The translations under genes were made by a program, and so were the position numbers. Below are positions 11,031-22,567 of a stretch of DNA of 64,000 nt, piece after piece. The notes beneath the pieces were generated by a model. The model was not told the DNA's origin. It worked only from the letters and a program-made list of their open reading frames with translations, and ran no database searches. Each line of letters begins with the position of its first letter. Position 1 is the stretch's first letter. The DNA lies in contig JADDTR010000001.1 in the NCBI GenBank assembly GCA_015345905.1, forward strand, positions 434,001 to 498,000, given 5' to 3'. The DNA comes from Aotearoamyces nothofagi. Taxonomy: Eukaryota > Ascomycota > Leotiomycetes > Leotiales > Tympanidaceae.

Positions 11031-11294
11031 CAGTGGTAGTGGATTTTCTTTTTTACCCCCTTGCTGGATTTGGAGAGGTGAGGTGAGGTGAGGAGACAAG
11101 AAGGTAGAGAGGTTAGAAGAGGAGGTCGAGAGGTAGATGAATGGATAATGTAAGGTTGGAAGAGAGGCAAGATAAGGACAAGGTAAGGTTGGAAGGAAGG
11201 GAAATATTGCATCGAGATACAATTTATAGCTGCAGGATAGGGTTTGGCGATTGGGGTTGGAGATACAATAGGGGTTGGAGATGTGTTGTAGAAT

Positions 11295-11430
11295 ATGATA
11301 GAGATTATGATGCAGATTATGATAGAGATTATGATAGAGATTACGATGCAGATTATGATGCAGATTATGATAGAGATTACGATGCAGATTATGATAGAGA
11401 TTATGATAGAGATTACGATGCAGGATACGA
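11295..11430. repeat. 12-bp GATTATGATAGA minisatellite
   Basis: About eleven units alternate between GATTATGATAGA and GATTAYGATGCA forms, suggesting a higher-order repeat. Frames across it give only DYDRDYDADYD-type peptides and are not taken as genes. Confidence 0.9.
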
Positions 11431-13375
11431 TACGAGATACGATAGATCATCGATACGATAGAGAATATCGTTCAGAGCAGATCCAGAGATCCAATCCGAT
11501 ACGAGATCCGACACAGGACCCCCTCCCTCCTCGTATCTCTCCCCGGCTGCATTGACGAGTTAGTTTAGCATTGCATAGCTTAGCAGTCTCAGAGCTGTCG
11601 ATCAATTGATCAATCTTTTACCCAACCGACCGACTGACCGACCGACCGACCGGCCGACTGACTGACCCCTGAGGCACTGGTGCAGAGAAGAGGAGAGAAG
11701 AGGAGAGGAGAGAAAAAAGAAAAGAAGAAAGAAGAAAGAAAAGAAGAAAGAAACCCGCCCCGCCCCTTCCAGGCCCTACACGAAACGCCGACCACGGGCT
11801 GCTTGCCGCATCGCATCGCACAGCACGTGATCCGCTCTCTTTCCCCACCCCCCGGCGTCCCGGCGTCCTGTATTGCGAAATAGAGTATGATTTTTATACC
11901 TAACTATATAAAAGTCTATAAATGATTGCACTGTCCCTATACTCCCCACTAGCGCTACCCGGAGATCACGTGTGCTAAATGTTAATAGAAGAGAGTGCTA
12001 GGGAGGTGGATGGGATGGGATTGTAGCATTGTATTGCATTGTATTGCATTGTATAAGCAAGGCCACTAAGCGCGCCTCCCTAAAACGCACCTAAACACCC
12101 CCTTAAACCCACCCAAAACACCCCATTTCAACCAAAAAGAAAAAAAAACCCTACAAGACCCCGAATCCCACCTACCGCGCTAGCCCCTTTTTTTTTCTCT
12201 CTTTCTTTCCTTCCCTTTTTTTTTCTTTTTTTTCCCTCGCTCCGCTCCGCTCGCTCGCTCGACCTGACCTCTGCTCAGCCGCCCCACTCGACCCGCGCCA
12301 CCTTTCTCTCGCCCTGCGCCTACCTACCTGCAAGCCCTGCCTCTGCCTTGCCTTGCCCGTCAGGGGCACGTCCGAGAAGCGGGAAGTGCGCTGATGGAGA
12401 CGGATTCCTGTGTCCTTTTCCTGTGTCTTCTTTCTTTGTAGCCTTGCTGACTTGGCCTTAACCCTGCCGATCCAGGCAAACCGCTAGCGCAAGGGGAGAG
12501 GGGAGATGGGATCCGATGCAGCGCACTGCACGATGCGATTTGTCTCTGCAGATAGGGATGGAGAGATGGGGCATTTGCACTACTGCAGGATTGGTATATG
12601 CCGTATCAGATCTATAAAGCAAGGTTTTTCTTCATCTTCATCTTCATCTTTCTTGTGAGAAAGAGAAAAAAGGAGAAAAAAATGGAGCTGCCCAACTACT
12701 GTGGTTATACATGTTGTGCTAATGGGAGGGATAAACTCTATCTATCCCCCCTATCCGTCGCGTTGTTGGCGGCGGCCGTCTAGCGAGCTGGGCTGTGTAT
12801 GGGTCTATTGTTGGCTCTATTGTTGGCTTCGTTGCTGATGGCGTGAAGAGTGCTAGCGCGGTAGGTATACGTTGAGATGTTGGGCCTGGCTGCAAGGAGG
12901 ATTGGATGGGATGGGATAGATCGACCGACCGACAGATGCTGGCTGGCTACAGGACACGCCTGTACTCTGCACTCTGAGGGATAGATACTGCAGAGGGAGA
13001 GGAAGGACAGAGCTTCATCTCCCACACAGGATCTCTGATACCTGGAACGCCATCCCATCTCGGCATAGAACCCTCATGCCTATATCCTCCTCAGCCACAT
13101 CCCGGAAACGACCCCGGTGTACATACTCACAGCTCGTCACGTGATAACCCACTGACAGAGACAAGCAGTTGGAGCAGTTTGGGGGGCGGCTATCATTCCG
13201 TCTTTGGATATGCAATGACAGCTCGATGGATGCCGTCTTGTGATTCGGGATGCTTTGCGGCTTGCTGGAAGGTCTTGCTTGGGGGTCTGGGGTGTAATGT
13301 AGTGGTGTTTGTACTACTGTGCTGTATTAGGTGTGTATGGAGAGATACGGGGGAGATTTTGGAGCTGGAATTTTT

Positions 13376-13500
13376 TTTAATTCTTCTTCTTCTTTCTCTT
13401 CTCCTTCTTTCTCTTCTTCTTCTTTCTCTTCTTCTTCATTCTCTTCTTCTCCTTACTCTTCTTCTTACTCTTCTTTTTCCTCTTTAATTTTTCCTCTTTA
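13376..13500. repeat. TTC/CTT-rich array
   Basis: Imperfect TTCTTCTTCTTTCTCTTC units make a homopyrimidine tract of about 120 bases. Confidence 0.85.
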
Positions 13501-14430
13501 ATCCTTACTCTATATACAGTATAGGCTATATCATGTCATCGTCCAAGTGCTTCATCCAGAGAGGTCATCCTGTCACTAGATAGATGAGAGATCTCTGGAA
13601 TTCCCTGTCGTATAGAGTATGATAGTGAAGACATATCGTAGATATAATACATGGTTATTTGGCCAGATCTGGTACTGGTAGTCGACTTGTACTGGTCTTA
13701 GGGAGGTCTCGTTCGGTCTGCTGCAATTCTGTCCATCTGGCATCCTCCCAAAACTCTGATGTAAATAGCCATTTCACGATATCCAACTACATCAAACTGG
13801 ATTCGATGGACATGGCTACGTCGAGCGGAGCGAGGAAAAGAAAAAAGCTAGCGCAGGGTCATTTGGGGTCTGTACTTGTATGGCATATTTAGGTATGTTT
13901 AGATAGGTGTGATAAGCAACCTTGTTCATCTGGCACCTCAGCACTATACCATATTATACTATCATCGGAACCGCTCTGGAGAGAATACTGAGCGTATCGG
14001 GATACTTGAATGTTGGAGGTACGAAGATGTATAGGTACTAGTAAGTAGCGACTTTGAAACGTGAGATAATCCATGATAAAAAGCGGTTGGTAGAGCTGGT
14101 ATCATCTAACGACCTATATAGGATTGCGACTGGTTACGACTCGCAGCCTATATGGGGGACGGTTACCAGACGTCTAAAAGCTGATAAGCAGGTGATAACG
14201 GGAACTTGGAAGGTCGATGCGCGATCGACGACTCTCTTAACGCTCAGACGGAAGAATCCCGGCACCGGATATCGAGGTATAAAAACGCCATCGTCATCTG
14301 TATGGCATATAATAAAGACACATATATATCTATATCATTGCAGTAGCCAGCCATCACATTATCCTCCATCATCTTCCCAAACACCCTGCCGCTTATCGCC
14401 TATTGCACGTAATCGCAATCTCCAGAGACC

Positions 14431-16083
14431 ATGCCCGCACTGAAAGCCGACCTCGCCGATAGGGGCAATCCCGGCCAACAGCCGCCCATCCCCAACCCCG
14501 GACTCAGCTACTGGCAGCGCACAACACGCGCATTCCCGCTGCTGAACGCGAACCGAGGCACCCCCGTTCCCGCTGCATCCAGGTATGTGGTTATCGGCTC
14601 GGGCATGTGCGGCGCCCTGACGGCCTTTGAGCTGCTCGAGGCGGGCGTGAGAGGGGAAGATGTGCTGATCCTCGAGGCGCGCGAGGCGGCTAGTGGAGCG
14701 AGTGGGAGAAATGCCGGGCACGTGAGACCTGGTATGTGCAGCCAAATGAACAACGAGCGTCTCCCTGCCATATAGACGGGGTGTACATCCCCGGATGATT
14801 CGGCGCTGGGATTCGAGTTCTCTTTGAAGACCAACAGGACCCGCATCTGAGTGATATTTGCTGACCCCAAGCAGACGCGTTCCGCGGCTTCACCGCCTAC
14901 TCCGCCATCCACGGCCCCTCCCAGGCCCTCAAAATCATCTCCAATGAGCGTCTCGTCCTCCAAAAAGTCGGCGACTTCACCAAGAAGCACAACGTGGACT
15001 GCGACTTCAACCTCGCCACCACCTTCGACGTATGCATGACGCCCGAATTCGCATCCTACGAGGCCGCAAGCCTCGAGGCGTACAGAGATGCCGGCGGCGA
15101 TGCCTCTCACGTCCGCCTCTACGAGGGCGCCGAGGCGCGCGAGAGGACGCGGGTGCCGGGTGCTGTGGCGGCGTATGAGTGGCCGGCGGCGTCGTGCCAT
15201 CCGGCCAAGCTGGCGCAGTGGCTGATCCGGAACGTTGTTTCGAGGGGGGTGCAGCTGTTTACGCACTGTCCTGCTACGGCAGTCACGAGTCGAGAGCCGG
15301 ATAGGGACGAGGGTGGTGGTGGGGAGAGACTGTGGAGGATATCAACGCCGCGTGGAGCGGTGGTTGCTTCGGCTGTCATCCATTGCACCAACGCCCATGC
15401 CGCTCTCCTCCTCCCCCATCTCGCCCCCTACATCACCCCCAACCGCGCCCAAGCCCACTCGCTCATCCCCCCGCCCTCCCTCTGCGCCTCCCGCATCCTC
15501 CAAAGCACGTACTCGCTCCGCTATAGCCTGCACCACTTCTACTCCCTGATCCAGCGCTCCTCCTCCGGCACGCTCGTGCTCGGAGTCTCGCGCACCAACC
15601 CGGCCCTGAGCACCGCCATCGTCAGCACCGACGACAGCCGCTACAGCGACGAGATCCTGCAAGACGCGCTGCGCCAGTTCGGCATCCTGTTTCCGGACGA
15701 GGGGGCGGGCAAGGTTTACGGCGAGGGCTTGGACCATGTCTGGACGGGGATCATTGCTATGACGGGCGATTCGGTGCCGTTCGTGGGCGAGGTGGAGGAG
15801 GCGCCGGGGCAGTATATCTGTGCTGGCTTTAATGGGCACGGTAAGTCGGATCTGCATGTTCGAGTCCCGTGTCGATCTCGTTGCTCTCTTCGTATCACGC
15901 TCTGTGTGCATCGCTTACTCATAAAACCACACAGGCATGGCACGCATCTTCACATGCGCACCCGGAATCGCAAAGATCGTTCTCGGAAAGGACTGGAGCG
16001 AGACAGGCTTACCCGAGTGCTTCCAGATCACGAGGGAGCGATTATCCAGACTTTCAGCCGGAGAAACCAGATCGGTTTGGTGA
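14431..16083 (+). CDS. FAD-dependent oxidoreductase (DAO family)
   Basis: Exons 14431-14731, 14875-15840 and 15935-16083 give 471 residues; both introns split a Gly/Asp codon in phase 1 and restore conserved text (HVRP-DAFRGF; GFNGHG-MARIF). The N-terminal Rossmann segment YVVIGSGMCGALTAFELLEAG with ILEARE about 25 residues later is the FAD-binding beta-alpha-beta fold, followed by ASGASGRNAGH, typical of the D-amino-acid-oxidase/glycine-oxidase superfamily. Near the C-terminus MTGDSVPFVGEVEEAPGQYI and CAGFNGHGMA form the second FAD-contact region. The family oxidises amines or amino acids, but the substrate cannot be told. No signal peptide or membrane segment is seen. It is convergent with the amidohydrolase, whose end lies 248 bases away. 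Confidence 0.85.
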
Positions 16084-16331
16084 TTGATGAATTGATCCTG
16101 CTTCATGAAGTAAGCTTAGTCTACATATTGCTGCAAATGAAGAATGCAATCACGCTTTCGAGCCTTCATTACAATGGCAGAGAAGATGCAGAGGTATAAA
16201 ATCTTGTATGGTGTATAGTATAAGATAGTCTTCCTTCTACAACAATCCAGATATTGAAGCTCGGAAGTCTCTACATTAAGCTCCGACCATCCCTACAGAG
16301 ACACGCAAACTCATCTCACGCCATCCCACTC

Positions 16332-19244
16332 CTAGTACACAGAAACCCTCCCTTGACTTCCAACAGCCTTGACTCTAGAATCAATCTCCAAAGGGCTTCC
16401 CTCAAACACCACAAAATCACCCTTCGGTATCTCGATTCCCAGAATAGTTTCCAGGTTCTTCCCAATCAGGCACAGTGCGTCAGACTCGGTGAGCTTGCCA
16501 CCGCCATTCTTATAGACGATGCCAGCAAGCAACGCCAGATCGCGAACTTCAGAGAGATCGGTTGTGCCGATAGCGCTCAGGACGCCGGCATCGATGAGGA
16601 CATCGATAGCTGTACCGTTCGTCATAGGAGCTCCGGTCAGTGAACGTCTCGAGTCCCAGTTAGCCGAGAAGGGGAAGACGGGAGCTAGCACAACGCTGAT
16701 ACCCGCTGCCGCGATTTCTTTAGCAACGAGATGGGACTCGCCGCCGCCGAAAACAACCAGACGGATCTTTCCAGAGTTGGTGGATTGGACGCTGGGAGTG
16801 GAGGCGATTTCGGCTTCGACTTCTGATTTGACGCGGATGATGGCGGCGATGGCGTCAGCGCTGTGGACACTGATAATGAGGGGAAGTTCGCCGGTGATGA
16901 CCTTTCTCAAATAGGCTGCTTCGGAGTACTTGTCTATGATAGTCTCTGTGGAGGCGACAGCGTTCAGGAGGCTGCGTCGGAAGACCCCGATGGCGCTAGA
17001 AATTGACGGTGTCTTACCCTGCTTTGCGGCAAGGGAAAGAGTGTAATGAACAGATATTTCATCAGCCCATACGGCACCGTCTTCTAAGGGGTGGAGGGCG
17101 CCAGTCTGGAAGCCTACACTCACACCTTGCTCACCACCACCTTGATGTGAAGGAGCGGAGATGGCTTTTGTTACGCCGTGTGCATGCGATACTTTGAGGT
17201 TCTTGCCGTCAAGTTGTAGACCATCAATAGCTCTGCTAAAAGACTCGGTGTTGTCGTTACCATTCTGGGTAGGACCCTCGGAATTGATTTCCTTGAGGCC
17301 AATCGCGGAACCGAATGCTGTGAATGATGGCGACAGATATCCGTTCTTCAGATCAACGACTTCTGTCTTTGAAGACAAAGCAGCATTTACTTCAGAACTG
17401 CAAAGTCCAATGCAGGTGATTGCACCGTCCTTAACCACAACATTCATAGATTTCTCGTCCTTTCCCAAGACTTGCTCTAAGCCCGGGAGCAATACTTGAG
17501 TAACACCGGTAAAGACGATATCAGATATTATAGATGCTTCCTCTTTAATCTCGGCACCGAGTGATTGATCAGGAACAATTGGCTCGCTGACAGGTTTGTT
17601 TAAAGTGATGGCGTCAGGAAATTGAGTAGTGCCATCAATCCAAACTTGTACTGGTGTTGCTCCAACGCTCAATGGATCGCTGTCCCAGACGACAAGGTCG
17701 GCATCAAATCCACTCTTGATCTTGCCGATTCTTTCGCCCATTCCCAAGAGTTCTGCTGGAGCACTCGTAACACTAGCCAAAGCCACATGATAAGGAAGGC
17801 CGTAACGATATCCTTTTGCTGCTTCAAAGACTAGGTGTTGAGCATTGAGCACAGGATTGTCACTTATAAAGACCGGCGTGATATCGTTCTCGTATAAGAA
17901 TTTGCTAGCTTGCTCAGATGCCGTATATGCCTCAACTTTGTAGTACATGTGGTCAGCAAAGAGGGCCACAGCAGGTGCTCTTCCACCCCATGCACGTTTA
18001 AGAACCTATTTTCATGCGTTAATATAGGTAGGATATTTTAATTTAATTAGGGAACATACCTCTGGTATGAGATAAGCTTGGTGGGCGTGATGGAACGCTC
18101 GAATTGGGAATTTAAATTCGTTGGTATGGTCAATGAATGCTTCAAGATCTGCAACAGTGTAGCAGTGAGTATTGACGTGAACCTGTCCACGAAGTGCGGC
18201 TCCTAGCGCTTCCCACTTAAGGTCCTGTGGTAGGTAGCTCTTTAGATTCTCTACACCGACAGTGGAGGCGGCACTACACCAGTCATCTTGGGCCTTGACC
18301 AGGTTGCTGGCTTCTTCAAATGCATGTCTGAAATACCAAGATTCTCCCAGTCGGCTGGATGGACCATGATCATGTCCACGTTGACCATACACTCCCTTAG
18401 CATTCTCTCCACATGCCATTTTCATGAAGCGCCAATTCTGGTCTGGATCTGCGAGGAGATCCTTGACACTAATCTCGGTGCGCCCATCTTTCTTCCCTAC
18501 TGCGTGCTTGATCATATAAGCCTCCCCGCCTATATTGTTATCTGATCCAGGGAGAACCAGAGAAGTTGTCACACCTCCCGACTTGATGACCTCCAGCTGA
18601 GGATCGTTGGGATCCAAAGCATCGATGGAGCGAACAAAGGGAGTGACGTCCGAGGAAAGCTCGTTTACATCTAGGCCACCTTTCAATCGTGGAAGAGAAT
18701 ATACGCCCGTGTGACTGTGCGTATCCACAATTCCTGCCGTGAGCTGACGGCCCTCAGCATCCCAGATTTGGCTGTCTTCGGGGAGGCTGCTCTCATGAAT
18801 ATCGGGCTCGACGCGTACTATCAAGCCATATTCCAGAAGCACATCGGATCTAATCCAGCCATAGCCCTTTCCAGAGCGTGCCTCTTCCACAGTGGTTCCC
18901 ACGACAGGCTCCCCAACCCATATGGTTGCATTGCGAATCAACGTTGGCTTGTGGCCATCGATATAGCGGGCGTTCCGATCACGAGGCCCACTGGGATCCT
19001 TGGGCGTGTGCTGCAGTTTTGAGCAGATCGCAAGATCCTCATGAAGACGCTCTATAGATAGAAGTGTAGAAGGCCTGGATGTACGCCGAGAGCTTGTTTT
19101 AAGCTGCGCCCACTGTGCATAGGCTACAAAGACAAGACATCCAAGAGCGATAAACTTCAGAGCACGGGACCTCCTCACGCGGCGTCGGGGTTTGAGAGCC
19201 AGCTCATCCACCGTACTGTAGCGAGGAAGCCCGTCTTTCTCCAT
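16332..19244 (-). CDS. Membrane-anchored tandem amidohydrolase-family protein
   Basis: Exons 19244-18060 and 18005-16332 (phase 0 intron) give about 952 residues. An upstream in-frame ATG at 19322 would add 26 residues; I prefer the second, which begins MEKDGLPRYSTVDEL. A basic stretch (RRRVRRSR) precedes one hydrophobic helix (FIALGCLVFVAYA), implying type II membrane anchoring. The first hydrolase domain shows the metal-binding HxH strand (GIVDTHSHTGVY), VHVNTHCY and FHHAHQAYLIPE, and ends with the usual GKIKSGFDADLVVWDSDPL. The second half repeats the fold opening (VVVKDGAITCIGLC, VVDLKNGYLSP) but lacks a clear DxHxH site, so it looks like a degenerate duplicate. The family hydrolyses amide or cyclic C-N bonds (imidazolonepropionase/dihydroorotase relatives); the true substrate is unknown. 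Confidence 0.82.
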
Positions 19245-20379
19245 GACCGATTTCTGGCTGTGCTGTTGACAAACTACACACCGCGCGCTGCAAGTTTTGC
19301 CTACAATGCCATAATATGTCAAGAGTAGTGTTTGTTGTTGAACTTCGAAATCCCTCTACTTGCACAAATTTGCTTGACTCACTACTCTTATCGCGAAGTA
19401 TGGACTGATATGGCGGAATCGAGCCGTGCGGTCGTCAATCCCACAGTGGATCGACACGCGTGGTACGCTGAAGCTTTAGCGACTCTTATCATATTTAGTG
19501 AACAAGATCGCTAGCAGGTCAGAGCATCTTGCGGCGATAAGCTGCGACATCGCTGAAGCACGCCTTATTTCTTCAATTGGAGCTTTTACAAGCGGCTTTA
19601 CGTGATAATACCCACTCAGACTTGAAAAATCGTATAGACTAGAGGCTGTAGGGGACTTTTCAGGTATAGGAGGGCTAAGGAGGAGTTAGACTGCCTTTTT
19701 ATATACCATTAACTGAAGAATGCGACTGTGAGATCTGATAAGATTATCCTTTATTTAAAAAATGGGCGACGGGGATCGGATCAAGGGCGCGGCCACCGAC
19801 TTCCTTGTTAAAAACAAGATATAACACTAGAGAGGTCAAGACAGAACGGCTGTAGTTGACCAGAACATCTAGCAATCTATTCAAATAAATAAGGTATGTA
19901 GCTCCAGAGTAGCTTATAGCCACGTGACCTACCTATCAGCTCAGAGTCACGTGCCACCTGTCCCTACGGCTTTGTCGACCGGGGTCAAGTCGACTTGGTA
20001 GCAGCTAAACCCTACGCTTGGCCCATCTCATGTCAAACTCTCTCCAGCTGGACGACGAAATGTTCTTTTAAGCTTTCTCATCCAATCATTTTTCGGGTTT
20101 CAAAGATTGAAGTTACCTCTGGTCTAGACCCGACGTCGGCGGGTGACGGGCTTGTCATCTGTGTTGGTATCATGTGCATCCCATCCTCTACGGAGGCTCT
20201 TTCCGCATGAGCATACCGCGATCTTCCTAGAGAGCCACAGACTTTGCGTTTTGAAGCCGTCGCCGCGCTCTCCTTATATCTGATTCAACGTCATTGAATT
20301 AGCCATATTGTTCTTCAACTCCTTACTTCTGATGCGCATTCTGTAGTTGGCGACGAGTCGTTGTCGGCTATCGTACAAG
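19245..20379. other. Divergent promoter region
   Basis: This 1.1-kb stretch lies between the divergently read amidohydrolase and fucosyltransferase-like genes. Two CACGTG E-box-type hexamers (about 19921 and 19949) lie 28 bases apart, with AT-rich sequence between 19680 and 19900. Short open frames here show no recognisable protein. Confidence 0.5.
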
Positions 20380-21695
20380 ATGCAGTCATCCCAGCCCATT
20401 ACCGCCCTTTTTCTCGCTATATTTACGTTGCTCCTAGTCGCCGACTTTTGGTATCTTGGGCAAGAGAAGCTTCCCGTATTGAAGGGTGATGATTTGCTGG
20501 TATCAGATGGTACGACTCATCATGGCTCGCCGACGAAGCTTCGGATGGGAGAATTCATACGCCAGGCTACTGATACTGCGATAAACGCATATAATGAGAC
20601 GGGCGTCCAGGACTTCTGCCAGCGCCAGGCTTGGGATACGAATAGACAGGTTGTCAAGTGCTTGGATATAGCTGGAGGCATAGGTATGCTCGAATGCCAC
20701 CCTAAAGTGCTTGCGACTCACTGACTGGCCAGGGGAGGTCAAGTTGAAGTTGCTGTCTTGCCTCAAACATGCTATGGAGACTGGATCAGGCGTGCTGTTG
20801 CCAGCACTTGCCCAACGACCCGAGGATGATCTTGAGTCGACATCAAGCGATGTAACAGCTTTCGGCTTCTTGTTCAATGCTGAACTGTTTGTGTCGCGTC
20901 TTACGAGCGCCTGCCCGGAAGTGCGCGTATACTATGACGAGGATGAAGCCTTCCAGCTTGGACATGAGGTGGTTGATTTTCCAATGAAGATAACTGAAGT
21001 GTAAGATATGGATAACTTATATGGCCATCTACTGAGCTCATCATCTGTCTAGTGCTGTCTGCCTAGATCCAATTGGATTCGTAGATAATTTCAGCGGGCT
21101 CCTTCCCTTCCGATCCGATGTATATTACCTCGCATACTCGGCCCTCTATCAACTATCATATCGATATGGCCGCCCAATTGACCCCCGACTCCCTTCGACC
21201 GTAGCCGCCTTCCTCGGACTACATCTCCACACCGCATCCGACGCTAAAGACGATATTTTGGCGGACTACAAAATCCAAGCAAAATACTACAAGGACCTTG
21301 TCCAAAAATACGCGCTTCCCATGGTCTACATCGCATCTAAAGATGCTAAGGGGACAAATTGTTTCGTAAAAGAGGTTTCAGGGCAAGCTCAAGTCGTAAC
21401 AAAACAAGATCTCCTCTTCGAGGATGATTTGGAGCTGCTAAAATCCTTGCACCGGGATCAGCAAGCTCTGGTTGACTATTTGGTTCTAGAGAGGAGCTCG
21501 TACTTTGGTGGATCATCGGGTAGCTCGTTCTCGTGGAGCGTAGCTTACAAAAGACGAGCATTGACTACTATTGGATCGTGCGGCGACAGACAAGAGACGG
21601 AGCTACCAGAGATGGTTACTTTCAGTGATGAGTTGTCGGAGATTTATGGAGAGGATGGGAGAGGAGAGTTCTGGCGCGGGGAAGTGTGGCCTTGA
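20380..21695 (+). CDS. Type II membrane protein, O-fucosyltransferase-like
   Basis: Exons 20380-20683, 20733-21000 and 21053-21695 give 404 residues. Residues about 7-23 form a single membrane helix (LFLAIFTLLLVADFW) near the N-terminus, with a lumenal stem and domain, as in Golgi/ER glycosyltransferases. CLDIAGGIGEVKLKLLSCL followed by GSGVLLPALAQR resembles the donor-binding start of fungal GDP-fucose O-fucosyltransferase-like proteins. Near the C-terminus VDYLVLERSSYFGGSSGSSF followed by SWSVAYKRR matches the motif in which such proteins contact the nucleotide sugar. The exact sugar and acceptor are unknown. The Gly-rich loop usually reads GGxxNQ in active enzymes; here it is GGIGEV, so activity may be altered. 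Confidence 0.6.
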
Positions 21696-22567
21696 ATAGC
21701 TCTCTCAGGGTTTACACAAATAATGTACCTGGGGTTGATGTACCCTGATGTCTCACCTCACGGTACTTAGCGATGGTGCCAATGGAGATAGCTTATTAGC
21801 TAGAATGAACATGGCGCACCAGCAATCCGAAGCGGATTTACAAATGCCCTGTATCTGTGATAGCAGACCTAGACCGAGACGATCTAATGGAGTAGAGACT
21901 GGATATCTAAGAGATAGACTGACTGCCCATGACTTGGTTCGGTGCGTATGAATTATTACTATCCGGAGATGTACTGTACTTGTGAAGAAGTCAACACGAT
22001 AGGACACGTTTTAGGCGAGGCACATTTAGGCTTGATAGGAGTTGAAGACAAACTATGCAGCAATAGATAGTCAAAATTATTAATCCCGTCTCTCTAGGAT
22101 TCACGAGGAGTATAAATAATGCACTTGAATGTAATTGATCAGACGTTTTCATCGAAGAAGACATGGCTTGGCTCATAGAGTTTCCCCCCCACCCCCAATC
22201 TCTCCCCCGATCTTTCCTATACATCTCTTTAGCCTCTAAAGTTCCATCTACTTTTTTGAATCTTAATTCTCAGTGTTAGTATTGCTGACTGCTCTTCACA
22301 GACTGCACTTCTCGGATGGAAACCGAGAGTAAAGAGTGTTGGAACGAGAAATTGTGGTTGAGCAGCGGCACAGAGTAGGGCTGTGAAGTATTAAATATGA
22401 TTCTGTGTGCATAGTCGCTTCGAAACTGGACGCCGCGGTAGTATTCTTCACTTCCCGTAGTGACTATTTGTTTCAGTACTCGAGCGGCCACGCTCCTTGG
22501 AAGGAGGAGGAGGTTTTGAGTTTTTGGTTCCGAAAAGCACAGGGATCTGGCGACGTGTCGTGCTTGC
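21696..22567. other. Convergent intergenic region
   Basis: About 870 bases lie between the ends of two convergent genes. Short open frames are present but show no domain or splice pattern. Nothing further is recognised. Confidence 0.5.

Larger units (their letters stand above)
10208..14430. other. 4.2-kb gene-free, microsatellite-rich region
   Basis: No supported gene. It contains a GGGA-rich array, a 12-bp GATTATGATAGA/GATTATGATGCA minisatellite, ACCGACCGACTG repeats (about 11618-11668), a purine tract (about 11685-11752), GTATTGCATT repeats (about 12027-12053), CT tracts (about 12185-12240) and a TTC/CTT-rich array. From about 13.6 kb rightwards the simple repeats fade, and the sequence becomes the promoter region of the FAD oxidoreductase. 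Confidence 0.6.

Noticed and set aside
10755-11450. 231-residue minus-strand frame with RNLYHNLHHNL repeats
   Set aside because: It is simply the translation of the 12-bp minisatellite and the GGGA tract.
15855-15872. B-box-like GTTCGAGTCCC
   Set aside because: Lies inside an intron of the FAD oxidoreductase with no A-box or cloverleaf around it.
14431-19244. Secondary-metabolite cluster built from the FAD oxidoreductase, amidohydrolase, acetyltransferase and DHA1 transporter
   Set aside because: No backbone enzyme (polyketide synthase, NRPS, terpene synthase or prenyltransferase) is present, and spacing and orientation are irregular.
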